NCBI GenBank assembly: GCA_964397445.1 | Contig: CAYNHZ010000004.1 | Location: 1 to 64,000 of the forward strand | Reading direction: 5' to 3' | DNA length: 64,000 nt | Origin: CAYNHZ01 sp964397445 | GTDB lineage: Bacteria > Bacteroidota > Bacteroidia > Bacteroidales > UBA932 | Shown: in pieces, positions 35,708-45,374 of the stretch | How positions within the stretch are numbered: position 1 is the first letter of the stretch | Layout of the letters: each line of letters starts with the position of its first letter | Notes under the pieces: generated by a model | What the model was told of the DNA's origin: nothing | Database searches by the model: none | What the model saw: only the letters and a program-made list of their open reading frames with translations | Program-made: the position numbers and the translations under genes

Positions 35708-37423
35708 ATGATAGAGTATCTCGAATTTAAGAAGGCTCGATGCAAAGATTGCTATAAGTGCCTTCGAGATTGTCCTGTAAAGGCGATTGAGGTAAAAGAC
35801 CATCAAGCTAAAATCATCCCTGAGAGATGTATCCTCTGTGGAAGATGTACTATTGTATGTCCACAAAATGCTAAGATAGTTCATAGCGAAATGTCTGACA
35901 TTAAGGAGATTCTCCTTAATAACACTCAAGTAATTGCAAGTGTTGCTCCATCATTCATTTCAAGTTTCGGTCTTCAAGATTTTTCTATTTTTCGTATAGC
36001 TTTGGGAAAACTCGGCTTCTCTTTTGCGGAGGAGACCGCAGTTGGTGCAAATGCAGTTACTAAGGAGTATAAAAAACTTATGGAGGCTGGTGGTTACGAC
36101 AATTTTATCACCTCTGCCTGCCCATCAGTCTGCAGAATGATTCAAGAGTATTTTCCTAAAGCATTGAAGTTTCTTGCTCAAGTGGACTCCCCAATGATTG
36201 CACACGGAAAGATTCTAAAGAAACAATATCCTGATGCTAAGATAATTTTTATCGGCCCTTGCATTGCCAAAAAAAGGGAAGCAAAAGAGAGTGGAATTTT
36301 TGACGGAGTACTCACTTTCGAAGATATAGAGGTTATGTTTAAAGAGAAAAATATCATTCTCGAAGAGATAACCAATCTAAAAATGGGGACTAAAAAAGAA
36401 TATGCAAATCTTGCAAAAGCCTACCCTATTAGCCACGGAATCATCAAATCTTTCGATTCTCTCCCAGCCGGTTATGAATATATGGCAGTGGACGGCCCCG
36501 ATAGATGTGTTCAGGTTTTGGATAATATCGAAAGCTTCTCGGGAGTTTTCCTTGAGATGAATATGTGTCAAGATGCTTGTGTCAACGGCCCCTGCAGTTT
36601 GATGTATAGCGGAGATGGTATAAGGGCAACAATGGATATAAGAAAATATGTCAATAGGGAGATCTCCACCCTTCCTCCTGAAGATGGAAATGTCTCTTTT
36701 GATGATGTAGATATAAGAAATGTCTATCCCAGAATGAGAAACAATAGCACTCCTCCTATAGAGAGTCAGATAGTTGAGATATTAAAGAAAACTGGGAAAA
36801 CCAAACCAGAAGATGAGCTTAATTGCGGTGCTTGCGGCTACTCCACTTGTCGTGAAAAGGCTTGGGCAGTCCTTAACGGATATGCAGATATAGATATTTG
36901 TCTCCCATTTATGAGAGAACGGGCAGAATCTATGTCCTATGAGATTATCCATAGCAGTCCAGACGGCCTTGTCGTTTTGGATCCCGAAATGAAAATTATT
37001 GACATAAATAACAGGGCAAAAGAGTTGTTGGGAATTCAAGGAGCTAACCTAAAAGGGATGCCTGCAGTCGATTTTTTCAACCCCACCGATTTTCTTCTCG
37101 CCTATACAGACAATAAACCATTGAGTCATAAACGGATATATGTCTCTGAAACGAAGAAATACATTGACCTTTCTATCACCATTTTAAAGGGCAATGAGGC
37201 TCTATTTGGGATATTAAGGGATATTACCGATATGGTATGCTATAATGAGAAATTGGGTAAGGTGAAGTTGGAAACTCTTCAAACCACTGATAATGTCATC
37301 AAAAAGCAAATGCGTGTTGCTCAAGAGATAGCATCTCTATTGGGAGAGACGACAGCGGAGACTAAAGTGGCTTTACTCAAATTGAAAAAAACTTTACAAG
37401 AGGAGGAGGAATCTGATAAGTAA
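35708..37423 (+). CDS. hydS: Group C (sensory) [FeFe] hydrogenase with PAS domain
   Basis: A 571-residue putative hydrogen sensor. Two [4Fe-4S] motifs open it (CKDCYKCLRDCP; CILCGRCTIVCP). The H-cluster domain follows: L1 is TSACPS, with Ala137 where catalytic enzymes have the proton-shuttling Cys (TSCCP); L2 is IGPCIAKK; L3 is MCQDACVNGPC. The L1 Cys-to-Ala change is a known mark of group C enzymes, which turn over slowly and sense rather than produce hydrogen. A further four-Cys Fe-S motif (LNCGACGYSTC, C in DICLP) and a PAS domain (about 415-520) follow, then a coiled coil. Its TAA overlaps the phosphatase ATG by one base, so signal and output are coupled. The maturation genes hydEFG are not in the window. 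Confidence 0.88.
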   Translation: MIEYLEFKKARCKDCYKCLRDCPVKAIEVKDHQAKIIPERCILCGRCTIVCPQNAKIVHSEMSDIKEILLNNTQVIASVAPSFISSFGLQDFSIFRIALGKLGFSFAEETAVGANAVTKEYKKLMEAGGYDNFITSACPSVCRMIQEYFPKALKFLAQVDSPMIAHGKILKKQYPDAKIIFIGPCIAKKREAKESGIFDGVLTFEDIEVMFKEKNIILEEITNLKMGTKKEYANLAKAYPISHGIIKSFDSLPAGYEYMAVDGPDRCVQVLDNIESFSGVFLEMNMCQDACVNGPCSLMYSGDGIRATMDIRKYVNREISTLPPEDGNVSFDDVDIRNVYPRMRNNSTPPIESQIVEILKKTGKTKPEDELNCGACGYSTCREKAWAVLNGYADIDICLPFMRERAESMSYEIIHSSPDGLVVLDPEMKIIDINNRAKELLGIQGANLKGMPAVDFFNPTDFLLAYTDNKPLSHKRIYVSETKKYIDLSITILKGNEALFGILRDITDMVCYNEKLGKVKLETLQTTDNVIKKQMRVAQEIASLLGETTAETKVALLKLKKTLQEEEESDK

Positions 37424-38583
37424 TGAAACTCTGTATGGAATATGGTTACACTTCACTAAATAAATACGGTGAAGAGCTCTGCGGAGATAAGGTTGAGAGT
37501 AGCATAATGGGCAATTACACAACCTTAGTACTTGCTGACGGATTGGGTAGTGGGGTTAAAGCTAATATTTTATCAACTCTGACATCGAAGATTTTATGTA
37601 CGATGGTCTCAAATGAGATCCCCATTGAGGATTGTGTTGAGACTATTATTCAGTCGTTGCCTGTGTGTAAAGTCAGAGGTGTTGCCTACTCCACTTTTTC
37701 GGTAATTCATATCGATAAAGAGGGGAAAGGGTATCTTTTTGAATTTGACAATCCCCAAGCAATATATTACCACAATGGCAAATGTATTGATTTTGAGAGG
37801 AGACAATTGAATATTCTTGGTAAAAAAGTTTACGAATCAGCCCTTTCGTTAGAAGAGAACGATATTGTCTTTTTGATGTCAGACGGTACAATTCACGCCG
37901 GGATAGGGATGATTTTAAATTTCGGGTGGGACAGAAAAGAGATAATGGAGCATTTGGACAGAAATATCAAGGAAGATATGTCTGCAAGGAGTGCTGCGTG
38001 TCTTCTTGCCTCTGCGTGCAACGATCTATATCTTGATAAACCCGGTGATGATACCACAGTTGCCGCTATTAAAATGAGGAAAGCTGTGACTGTCAATCTA
38101 ATGGTTGGCCCCCCTATTGATAAGGATAAGGATGATTTATATGTTGCGAAATTCATGGAGGGGGATACTAAAAAGGTTGTATGCGGAGGGACAAGTTCAC
38201 AGATAGTGGCAAGATATCTTAAAAAACCTCTGAGAACTAGCTTCGATTTTCCCGATAAAGATGTTCCGCCAATAGGCTTTATTGACGGTATCGATCTGAC
38301 AACAGAGGGGGTTATAACCCTAAGAAAATTGATAGATTTGTGTGAGAAGTATATCTCTCCAGGCGATCTTACCCCGAAATCTTTCACTAAAAAAGATGGG
38401 GCATCACTATTGGCAAAATTATTATTGGAAGAATCTTCGGGGGTGACTTTTTTTGTGGGGCAGAGTGTAAACAAGGCTCACCAAGGGCTGCCTATTGACA
38501 CCACTCTTAAACTCAAACTGATAGAGCATCTCGCCTCCAATCTCAGGTCAATAGGTAAAAATGTTGAAATATATTATAATTAA
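37423..38583 (+). CDS. SpoIIE/PP2C-type serine phosphatase
   Basis: A 386-residue protein. Residues about 1-215 follow the SpoIIE/PP2C fold: metal-binding LVLADGLGSGVKA (Asp with DG), GVAYSTFSVIHID, NDIVFLMSDGTIHAG (Asp) and GDDTTVAAIKM (Asp). Residues about 225-386 are an additional domain of unknown type with VVCGGTSSQIVARYL and SGVTFFVGQSVNKAHQ. It sits between the sensory and the group B-like hydrogenase, so it is the likely output of hydrogen sensing, dephosphorylating a Ser/Thr protein or an anti-sigma-antagonist. No partner kinase is seen nearby. Confidence 0.85.
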   Translation: MKLCMEYGYTSLNKYGEELCGDKVESSIMGNYTTLVLADGLGSGVKANILSTLTSKILCTMVSNEIPIEDCVETIIQSLPVCKVRGVAYSTFSVIHIDKEGKGYLFEFDNPQAIYYHNGKCIDFERRQLNILGKKVYESALSLEENDIVFLMSDGTIHAGIGMILNFGWDRKEIMEHLDRNIKEDMSARSAACLLASACNDLYLDKPGDDTTVAAIKMRKAVTVNLMVGPPIDKDKDDLYVAKFMEGDTKKVVCGGTSSQIVARYLKKPLRTSFDFPDKDVPPIGFIDGIDLTTEGVITLRKLIDLCEKYISPGDLTPKSFTKKDGASLLAKLLLEESSGVTFFVGQSVNKAHQGLPIDTTLKLKLIEHLASNLRSIGKNVEIYYN

Positions 38584-38593
38584 CTGATAGAAT

Positions 38594-40027
38594 ATGAGAG
38601 TTTTTGATACAAATGTCCAACTAATCAAATACAGGGTACTTAAAGAGATAATAAAGCGAGCCTACGAAGGGGGGCTTGAAAATGCCTACATAGACCTTCC
38701 TAAGATAATAGCCCCCGGTCCAAGACCAGAAATAAGGTGCTGCATCTATAAGGAGAGGGCTATAATTCAAGAGAGGATCAAGGTCGCAATGGGAGGTGAC
38801 TCCAACAATCCAAACTCTGTTGAGGTTATAGATATGGCCTGTGACGAGTGCCCGATTGACGGAATGTATGTTACTCCGGCTTGCAGAGGGTGTTTAGTCC
38901 ATAGCTGCGCAGAGGTGTGTCCGAAGGATGCCATCACAATCATCAATCATAAATCGGTGATAGATAAAGAGAAATGTATTGAATGTGGAAAATGCACAAA
39001 AGCTTGCCCTTATGGAGCTATCATCGCTCAACATAGACCTTGTATCCAGAGTTGTAAGGTTAAAGCCATAACAATGGATGAAAACAAAAAGGCGAAAATC
39101 AATAATGATAAATGTATCTCTTGCGGCGCGTGTATCTATAAATGCCCATTCGGGGCTATCGCCGACAAATCTTATGTATTGGATATTATTGACATTTTAA
39201 AGAGATCTGAAAACAATACAAAATACAGAGTATATGCTGTTATTGCCCCAGCTATTGTAAGTCAATGTGCTTATGGTCGTGTAACACAAGTGGTTACTGC
39301 CATTATGAAACTTGGATTCCACCAAGTTGTGGAGGCTGCTCTCGGTGCAGATATAACATTGTATCACGAAGCCCACGAGTGGCAGGAAAAGGGGATAATG
39401 ACCACCTCTTGCTGCCCCTCTTTTGTAATGTATATCGAGAAAAATTTCCCCGAACTTGTGAAATATATCTCCCATTCCGTATCTCCAATGATCGAGACCG
39501 CATTGCTTATAAAGCACTCAGACCCAACAGCAAAGGTCGTATTTATTGGACCGTGCAGCTCTAAGAAAATGGAGTTTAAGATGGCAAAAACCCACGGAGC
39601 AATAGATAGTGTTATGTCATTCGAAGAGCTTCAAGCATTTGTGGATGCAAGGGATATAGATACCACAAAAATGGAGGATACTGCATTGGACAACGCCTCC
39701 TATTATGGTAGAATTTTTGCAAAATCTGGAGGTATTGCAAAAGGGGTTACAGATGTTGGATCAAGCTTGGGTATTACAGGGATACACCCCATCATAATGA
39801 GCGGTATTGACGAGTGTAAGATGGCGCTTCTCAGACTAAAATTGGGCAAAGCTACAGAAAACTTCTTTGAAGGGATGGCTTGCGAGGGGGGGTGCGTAAA
39901 TGGTGCTTTGTGTATAACACATAGCCCTAAGAATGTTTTCGATGTTGATAAGTATGGTAATGAGGCAAAAGAGAAATCGATAGACAACTCTGTCAAACTT
40001 TACAAATTATCCAAAGAGGATAATTGA
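38594..40027 (+). CDS. Monomeric [FeFe] hydrogenase, group B-like
   Basis: A 477-residue iron-sulfur enzyme that would make or use hydrogen with ferredoxin. The N-terminal region carries an unusual Cys-rich segment (MACDECPIDG, PACRGCLVHSCAEVCP) and two ferredoxin-type motifs (CIECGKCTKACP; CISCGACIYKCP). The H-cluster domain has L1 TTSCCPSF with the catalytic Cys kept, L2 IGPCSSKKMEF and L3 EGMACEGGCVNGA. L2 differs from the MPCxxKxxE of group A. It is the last hydrogenase gene of the operon; the neighbouring sensory paralogue probably controls it. Its TGA stop is at 40025-40027. Confidence 0.87.
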   Translation: MRVFDTNVQLIKYRVLKEIIKRAYEGGLENAYIDLPKIIAPGPRPEIRCCIYKERAIIQERIKVAMGGDSNNPNSVEVIDMACDECPIDGMYVTPACRGCLVHSCAEVCPKDAITIINHKSVIDKEKCIECGKCTKACPYGAIIAQHRPCIQSCKVKAITMDENKKAKINNDKCISCGACIYKCPFGAIADKSYVLDIIDILKRSENNTKYRVYAVIAPAIVSQCAYGRVTQVVTAIMKLGFHQVVEAALGADITLYHEAHEWQEKGIMTTSCCPSFVMYIEKNFPELVKYISHSVSPMIETALLIKHSDPTAKVVFIGPCSSKKMEFKMAKTHGAIDSVMSFEELQAFVDARDIDTTKMEDTALDNASYYGRIFAKSGGIAKGVTDVGSSLGITGIHPIIMSGIDECKMALLRLKLGKATENFFEGMACEGGCVNGALCITHSPKNVFDVDKYGNEAKEKSIDNSVKLYKLSKEDN

Positions 40028-40065
40028 TATTCCTGCCGGAGTCTTTCTTCGACAATATATCTTAT

Positions 40066-40941
40066 ATGAGAGATTCTCTGATCAAATTACACATTGCTGT
40101 ATTTCTTGCCGGATTTACAGCAATGTTTGGCAAACTCATCAATCTTGATGAATTTGTTCTCGTCTGGTATAGGCTAATGTTTGTATCCATTATCCTTTTT
40201 GTAATATTGGGTGCTAAAGGCAAGCTAAAACTTCCTGATATTAAGTCACTATGGAAATTATTTCTTGTAGGGACAGTAATTGGGATACATTGGGTCACTT
40301 TTTATGGGAGTGTTATCAAATCAAATATCTCAATAGGTGTAGTCTGCTTCTCCCTCTGCGGATTTTTCTCCGCCCTCTTAGAACCGATAATATTAAAGAA
40401 ACGTTTTTCTATCAGAGAGTTTATATTGGGGACACTTACAGTTTTTGGATTACTTTTAATATTCTCATTTGACACACAATACAGAGTAGGGATCGTTTTC
40501 GGAGTGGTATCTGCCCTCCTTGCCTCCCTATTCACCGTCCTAAACAAGAAATACTACGGACTCACCACCTCTTCAAATATCCTTTTTTACGAGATGCTCT
40601 CCGGATTTCTATCAATAACCATAGCTATTCCTTTCTACTTATATATATTCCCATCTGTCTCATTTTCACCGACATCCATTGATCTTATATATCTTCTCAT
40701 CCTAACTGTTCTATGCACTATTGTCCCCTGGCTTTTCCAAATTCAATGTATGAGAGATTTATCCGCATTTACCGTAAATCTGACCTACAATTTAGAACCA
40801 CTATATAGTATCCTTATTGCCTTTATATTTTTCAATGAAGCCAAAGAGTTGAATATCTATTTCTACATTGGTCTGACTATTATTATATTCACCATTGTTT
40901 ACCAAAGTATAAAATGTTGGAAAGATAGGAAATTTGTATAA
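40066..40941 (+). CDS. EamA-family (DMT) transporter
   Basis: A 291-residue protein with about ten predicted membrane helices in two EamA repeats (first from LHIAVFLAGFTAMFGKLI, second from VGIVFGVVSALLASLFTVLN). Substrate unknown; members export amino acids or other metabolites. The start was set at ATG 40066; a TTG at 40024 overlaps the upstream stop. It may be the last gene of the hydrogenase operon. A separate promoter lies at its 3' end for the next gene. Confidence 0.85.
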   Translation: MRDSLIKLHIAVFLAGFTAMFGKLINLDEFVLVWYRLMFVSIILFVILGAKGKLKLPDIKSLWKLFLVGTVIGIHWVTFYGSVIKSNISIGVVCFSLCGFFSALLEPIILKKRFSIREFILGTLTVFGLLLIFSFDTQYRVGIVFGVVSALLASLFTVLNKKYYGLTTSSNILFYEMLSGFLSITIAIPFYLYIFPSVSFSPTSIDLIYLLILTVLCTIVPWLFQIQCMRDLSAFTVNLTYNLEPLYSILIAFIFFNEAKELNIYFYIGLTIIIFTIVYQSIKCWKDRKFV

Positions 40942-40946
40942 ATTTG
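40917..40946 (+). promoter_or_regulatory. Bacteroidota promoter TTG-N19-TAAATTTG
   Basis: TTG at 40917-40919, 19 bases, then TAAATTTG at 40939-40946, matching the Bacteroidota -33/-7 layout. Transcription would begin near 40952, which rules out the GTG at 40948 as start for the next gene and supports ATG 40966. Confidence 0.65.
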
Positions 40947-40965
40947 TGTGTTTATAATACTTTAT

Positions 40966-42258
40966 ATGGAAATATTAATAATTCTGCTCCTTATCTTTTT
41001 AAACGGACTTTTTGCAATGAGCGAAATAGCTCTTATAAGTGTAAGGAAAACAAGTATAAATGCCGATGTGAAGAGGGGAAGTAAATCTGCAAAAACAGCA
41101 TTAAGTCTTATAAATGAACCTAATCGTTTTCTATCTACCGTACAGATTGGGATAACCCTTATCGGGATCCTCACCGGTCTCTACTCAGGGGCAACATTAT
41201 CAGACGATTTCTCGCAAATATTGATCATATGGGGGGTAAACTCCACCATCGCTCACCCTCTGGCTCAAGGGGTTATTGTAGTGATAGTCACCTTTATTTC
41301 ACTTGTTTTCGGGGAGCTTGTTCCTAAAAGAATCGGGATGGGTTCTGCTGAGAAGATAGCTAAAGTGGTCTCTCGACCAATGTATATCCTCTCTTGGATC
41401 GCTTCCCCATTTGTATGGATACTTGGAAAATCCACTCAAGGGATTGTAAACCTTTTCGGCATAGTTAACACCGAATCAAAAGTGACAGAGGAGGAGATAA
41501 AATCGATGATAAAAGAGGGAAAAGAGGATGGAGAAGTTCAGGAAGTTGAACAAGATATTATGGAGAGGGTTTTCTCCTTGGGAGATAGAAAAATCGAATC
41601 TATAATGACAAGTCGTAACGAGATAGTGTGGCTTGATAAAGATATGAATAATGAGGAGATTAACTCGATAGTTAAAGAGAACCTTTTTGAAGTCTATCCT
41701 GTCGGCAAGGGGAGTTTGGACGATATTGTAGGGGTAGTTTATCTAAAAGACCTGTTCGGAAAACTTGATGAATCCGATTTTAATATCTCTCAAATCATTA
41801 AGCCTGTGCAATATTTCCACGAATACACAGATGTGTATAAAGTGCTTGAACAAATGAAGGAGAAGCAAGTAGGCTACGGGTTGATATGTGATGAATTCGG
41901 TGTATGTCAAGGCATTGTGACACATAAGGATATTTTAGAAGGGTTGGTTGGAAACATCTCTGACGATGAAGATGAACCCGATATCATAGAGCGTAAAAAT
42001 GGTGGATGGTTAGTAGATGGCCAGTGTTCGTTTTACGACTTTCTCTCTCACTTTGATATGGAGGAACTTGCAGTCGACAACGACTACAATACCATTGGAG
42101 GATTGATATTAGAATTGCTTGAACACATCCCCCTCTCAGGGGAGGAGGTCAAATGGCACGATTTTAAATTTGAGATTGTCGATATGGATGGTGCAAGGAT
42201 TGATAAAGTATTAGTTACAAGAGAAATAGTAAACACTCCTAAACCATCATTAAAATAA
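40966..42258 (+). CDS. CNNM/CBS-domain (CorC/HlyC-type) membrane protein
   Basis: A 430-residue protein: DUF21/CNNM transmembrane domain (about 1-185; ILLLIFLNGLFAMSEIALIS and later helices), CBS pair (about 210-335; IMTSRNEIVWLDKDMN, HEYTDVYKVLEQMKEKQVGYGLI) and C-terminal CorC_HlyC domain (about 345-430; WLVDGQCSFYDF, IGGLILELLEHIP). Members handle magnesium or other ions and are often mislabelled as hemolysins. It has its own promoter. Confidence 0.9.
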   Translation: MEILIILLLIFLNGLFAMSEIALISVRKTSINADVKRGSKSAKTALSLINEPNRFLSTVQIGITLIGILTGLYSGATLSDDFSQILIIWGVNSTIAHPLAQGVIVVIVTFISLVFGELVPKRIGMGSAEKIAKVVSRPMYILSWIASPFVWILGKSTQGIVNLFGIVNTESKVTEEEIKSMIKEGKEDGEVQEVEQDIMERVFSLGDRKIESIMTSRNEIVWLDKDMNNEEINSIVKENLFEVYPVGKGSLDDIVGVVYLKDLFGKLDESDFNISQIIKPVQYFHEYTDVYKVLEQMKEKQVGYGLICDEFGVCQGIVTHKDILEGLVGNISDDEDEPDIIERKNGGWLVDGQCSFYDFLSHFDMEELAVDNDYNTIGGLILELLEHIPLSGEEVKWHDFKFEIVDMDGARIDKVLVTREIVNTPKPSLK

Positions 42259-42275
42259 TCTCTCAATAAATCTTT

Positions 42276-42306
42276 TTTGATTTGTTATTTTTAATCTATA
42301 CATTTG
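42276..42306 (+). promoter_or_regulatory. Bacteroidota promoter TTTG-N19-TACATTTG
   Basis: TTTG at 42276-42279, 19-base spacer, TACATTTG at 42299-42306: a full match to the Bacteroidota consensus. It lies 28 bases before the ATG of the hybrid regulator at 42335 and is the best promoter in the window. Confidence 0.75.
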
Positions 42307-42334
42307 CGTAGGGATATCACTATTCCAAACCATT

Positions 42335-45238
42335 ATGGTAAACAACAACACTGATCATGTAGGATTTTATAATTTTTATAAAATCCTTACTTTTAAACAT
42401 ATTCCTACTAAAACGCTAACACTCCTTTTGTGTTGCTTTGTTGTTGCTTTTACCTTTACCACTACATCTTGTGATTATTTCTCAAAAAAACATATCATCT
42501 CAGGGGCAGAAAGAGACTCTATTAAAAATAGCATTGAGGGGATTATACATAAAAATAAAGAGAACAAATACCTTGAAAATCTCCTCACTGGGTACACGAT
42601 TGAACACAATTCGATCGGAATAATATTGGTTTGTAAGACTCTTGGAAAGAATTACAGAGAACAAACCGATTTTAAAAATGCAATCGATATCCATCAAAAA
42701 GGGCTTAATGTTGCAGAAGCCGATCACGACACTATTGAGATAGTTCAAGCTCTCAATAATATAGGCACAAATTATCGCAGATTGGGTGATTTTGACAAAG
42801 GTGCATATTTTCATTATAAAGCACTGACTATCTGTGAACAATATTCCAAAAAATCTTGTAATGATGTTCTAAAAAGTCGCACAATATCGTTAAACGGCAT
42901 AGGGAATATTTTCCTTACACTTGATAATTATCAGAAGGCAAAAGAGTATTTCTTTGAGTCAGTTGAGATAGAGAAGATGTTGAAAAGCGACTTAGGTCTT
43001 GCTATAAACTATGCAAATATAGGTTCTATATTTGAGGCTCAGGGGATGTTAGATTCTGCTATGACCTATTATCGAATCTCTATGCATCACAATCAACTCT
43101 GCAAGTCGGAGCTTGGTATTGCATTGTGTTATATTCATTTCGGAAACATTTACGAATCCAAAGGGGAATTGAGAAAAGCATCGGATGAGTTTCTAAATGC
43201 CTATAATACGATGCTCCATTCGGACGATAAATGGCACTGGTTAGAGGCTTGTATCCCTTTGAGCAGGGTTCTTATTGCTTTAAATCAAAACAATAAAGCA
43301 AATGAGTACCTAAATGAGGCAAAAAAGGTCTCATATGAGATCAAATCAAAAGAGCACATAATGCGAGTACACGATCTTCTATCCCAATCATTATACAATT
43401 CTGGGAGGTATAAAGAGGCGTTCAAAGAGTTGACTATCGCCCGTTCCTATAAAGATAGCATCCATGGGGATAAAAAACTTAGTAGCTTCTCCGACACGAG
43501 GGTTGAGTATGAAAAGCAGAAAGGGGAGTATGAGATAGCCCTCTTGAAAACACAAAATCAACTGCAAGAGAGGTCGAAAAAAATGATTTTGATAGTAGCT
43601 TCTATTGTCTTGATACTGCTGATTTCCATAATTGTAGTAGCTGTAATCGGGTTAAGATTAAAGATTAAAGAGCGCAAAACGATAGAGAAGCTCGAAAAAA
43701 TGAGAAGCAATTTCTTCACCAATATCACACACGAATTTAGGACACCCATCAGCGTAATATTAGGATTGAGTGAACATCTGCGCAAACCATTTCTTGATCA
43801 GAAAAACATCTCTCTCTATTTAGATGCTATCTCTCGCCAAGGAAACAACCTCCTCTCTTTAGTCAATCAACTTATGGATATTTCTAAAGTGAGATCCCAA
43901 ATAGGAAATCCTGAGTGGAAGAGTTGTGAAGCAGTGATTTACATCAAGATGATCGTTGATAGTTACCGCCTGTTCGCTGAGGATAAAAATTTACAAATCA
44001 AATTCCACTCATCTGAAAGGGAGATCATAATAGATACTGTCCCATCCTATTTTGAAAAGATAATAGGTAATCTCCTAAACAATGCTATCAAATATTCAAA
44101 TAAGGGAGATATTATTGTCAATTTAAGATTGGATAAAAATAATATCATCATCTCAATTAAAGACCCCGGAATCGGAATATCCGAAACAGATCTTCCATAT
44201 ATTTTTGAACCATTCTTTCAAGGGGAAAATTCCAATATCAACATCGGAACAGGCGTTGGACTATCTCTTGTATATCAATTAGTTAAGAGTATGGGAGGCG
44301 ATATAGTGATAGAGAGTAAATTGGATGAAGGTTCAACTTTCACAGTAACATTGCCACAGAAACACGGCAAATCTGAATATTCATCATTCATACCAATTGT
44401 CGAGAGACACCCCTCCACAGCACCTATTCAAAAAGAGGTGATAGTATTATCAGAGGAGAAATCAGATAATAATGCCACCACTATTCTTCTGGCTGAGGAT
44501 AATGAAGATGTAGCCCTATATATCGAGGCTCTTTTAAAAGAGAATTACAATATCATTACTGCATTCAATGGGGTACAAGCGTTGGAAAAAGCAAATAAAA
44601 TTGTCCCTGATCTTATTATTACAGACCTTATGATGCCTGAGATGGATGGATATGAATTGTGCAAACAAATCAGGAGTTCTAAAATATTAAACCACATACC
44701 TATCATAATAATAACTGCAAAAAGCAAGACAAGTAACAAGCTCCAAGGAATAACCTCAGGGGCAGATGCTTACCTTACAAAACCATTTGACACTGAAGAG
44801 CTTCATATTAGGATAACTTCACTACTTGAGAACAGAAAACTACTCAAAGAAAAATATTGTAGATCTATTCTCAAAGGGGATAATTCGTTGCTGTTGAACG
44901 AAGATGAAAATAGTAAATTTGTGAGGCATATTACAGACTTTATCCTCAAAAAGATAAATGACACAATATTATCTGCAGTAGATATTGCAAATGAGATGAA
45001 TATGACTACTGCACAGTTAAATAGAAAAATGGTTGCAATAACAGGATATACTACATCAGGATATCTTTCACAAGTTAGGATTGATAAAGCCAAATGATTA
45101 TTGGCATCATCTACAATGCCTATTGGAGAGATTTCTGACACCTGTGGATTTGATGACATCGCCTACTTCTCAAGAACATTTAAAGCAAATTGCGGTGTTA
45201 CACCATCTCAATTTAGGAAGAAACCTAAATTCGATTAA
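42335..45238 (+). pseudogene. TPR hybrid two-component regulator with in-frame TGA in AraC domain
   Basis: A one-protein signalling system. Signal or anchor at 1-50 with lipobox-like TTSC; TPR repeats about 85-400 (for example LNNIGTNYRRLGDFDKGAYF, LAINYANIGSIFEAQGMLDS); membrane helix about 415-437; HisKA with His466 in THEFRTP; HATPase (NAIKYSNKG, DPGIGIS, GTGVGLSL); receiver with Asp764 in ITDLMMPEMDG. The AraC-type DNA-binding domain reads through VDIANEMNMTTAQLNRKM and SQVRIDKAK, then meets TGA at 45095-45097. The same frame continues LLASSTMPIGEISDTCGFDD, then IAYFSRTFKANCGVTPSQFR, exactly the second helix-turn-helix, to TAA at 45236-45238. So a single nonsense change (perhaps CGA or AGA to TGA) removes 46 residues needed for DNA binding, unless it is a sequencing error or is read through. 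Confidence 0.88.
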
Positions 45239-45277
45239 TAATTTCTGACTTAAAAATCCACTATTAAGAGCTCCTCC

Positions 45278-45304
45278 ATTTAATGCTTTCTAACGGCATT
45301 AAAT
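45278..45304. repeat. Perfect 9-bp inverted repeat downstream of the regulator
   Basis: ATTTAATGC, nine-base spacer TTTCTAACG, GCATTAAAT. It lies between the end of the hybrid regulator and the XRE gene. It could be an operator for a dimeric regulator such as the XRE protein encoded 70 bases on, or a terminator stem without a T-run. More TTAAAT words follow (near 45320 and 45347). Confidence 0.6.
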
Positions 45305-45361
45305 CCTTATTTAGTTATATTAAATAGCTATCTGTTTAATATCGGTTAAATGTATTTAAAA

Positions 45362-45369
45362 TAATTTTG
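45362..45369 (+). promoter_or_regulatory. TAnnTTTG -7 element of the XRE gene
   Basis: TAATTTTG ends five bases before the ATG at 45375, so the predicted transcript would start at or next to the start codon (leaderless). Confidence 0.45.
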
Positions 45370-45374
45370 CTGAT

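Noticed and set aside
37401..37410. AGGAGGAGGA before the phosphatase start as a ribosome binding site
   Set aside because: It encodes a Glu run at the end of hydS and is 13 bases from the ATG; coupling by TAATG is the likelier means of initiation.
39197..39564. Extra open frames on both strands inside the group B-like hydrogenase gene
   Set aside because: They overlap a clearly conserved coding frame and show no recognisable domain.
45095..45097. TGA recoded as an amino acid (alternative genetic code or selenocysteine)
   Set aside because: TGA ends several intact genes here (for example at 5398, 40025, 47069 and 63852), and AraC domains have no selenocysteine at this position.
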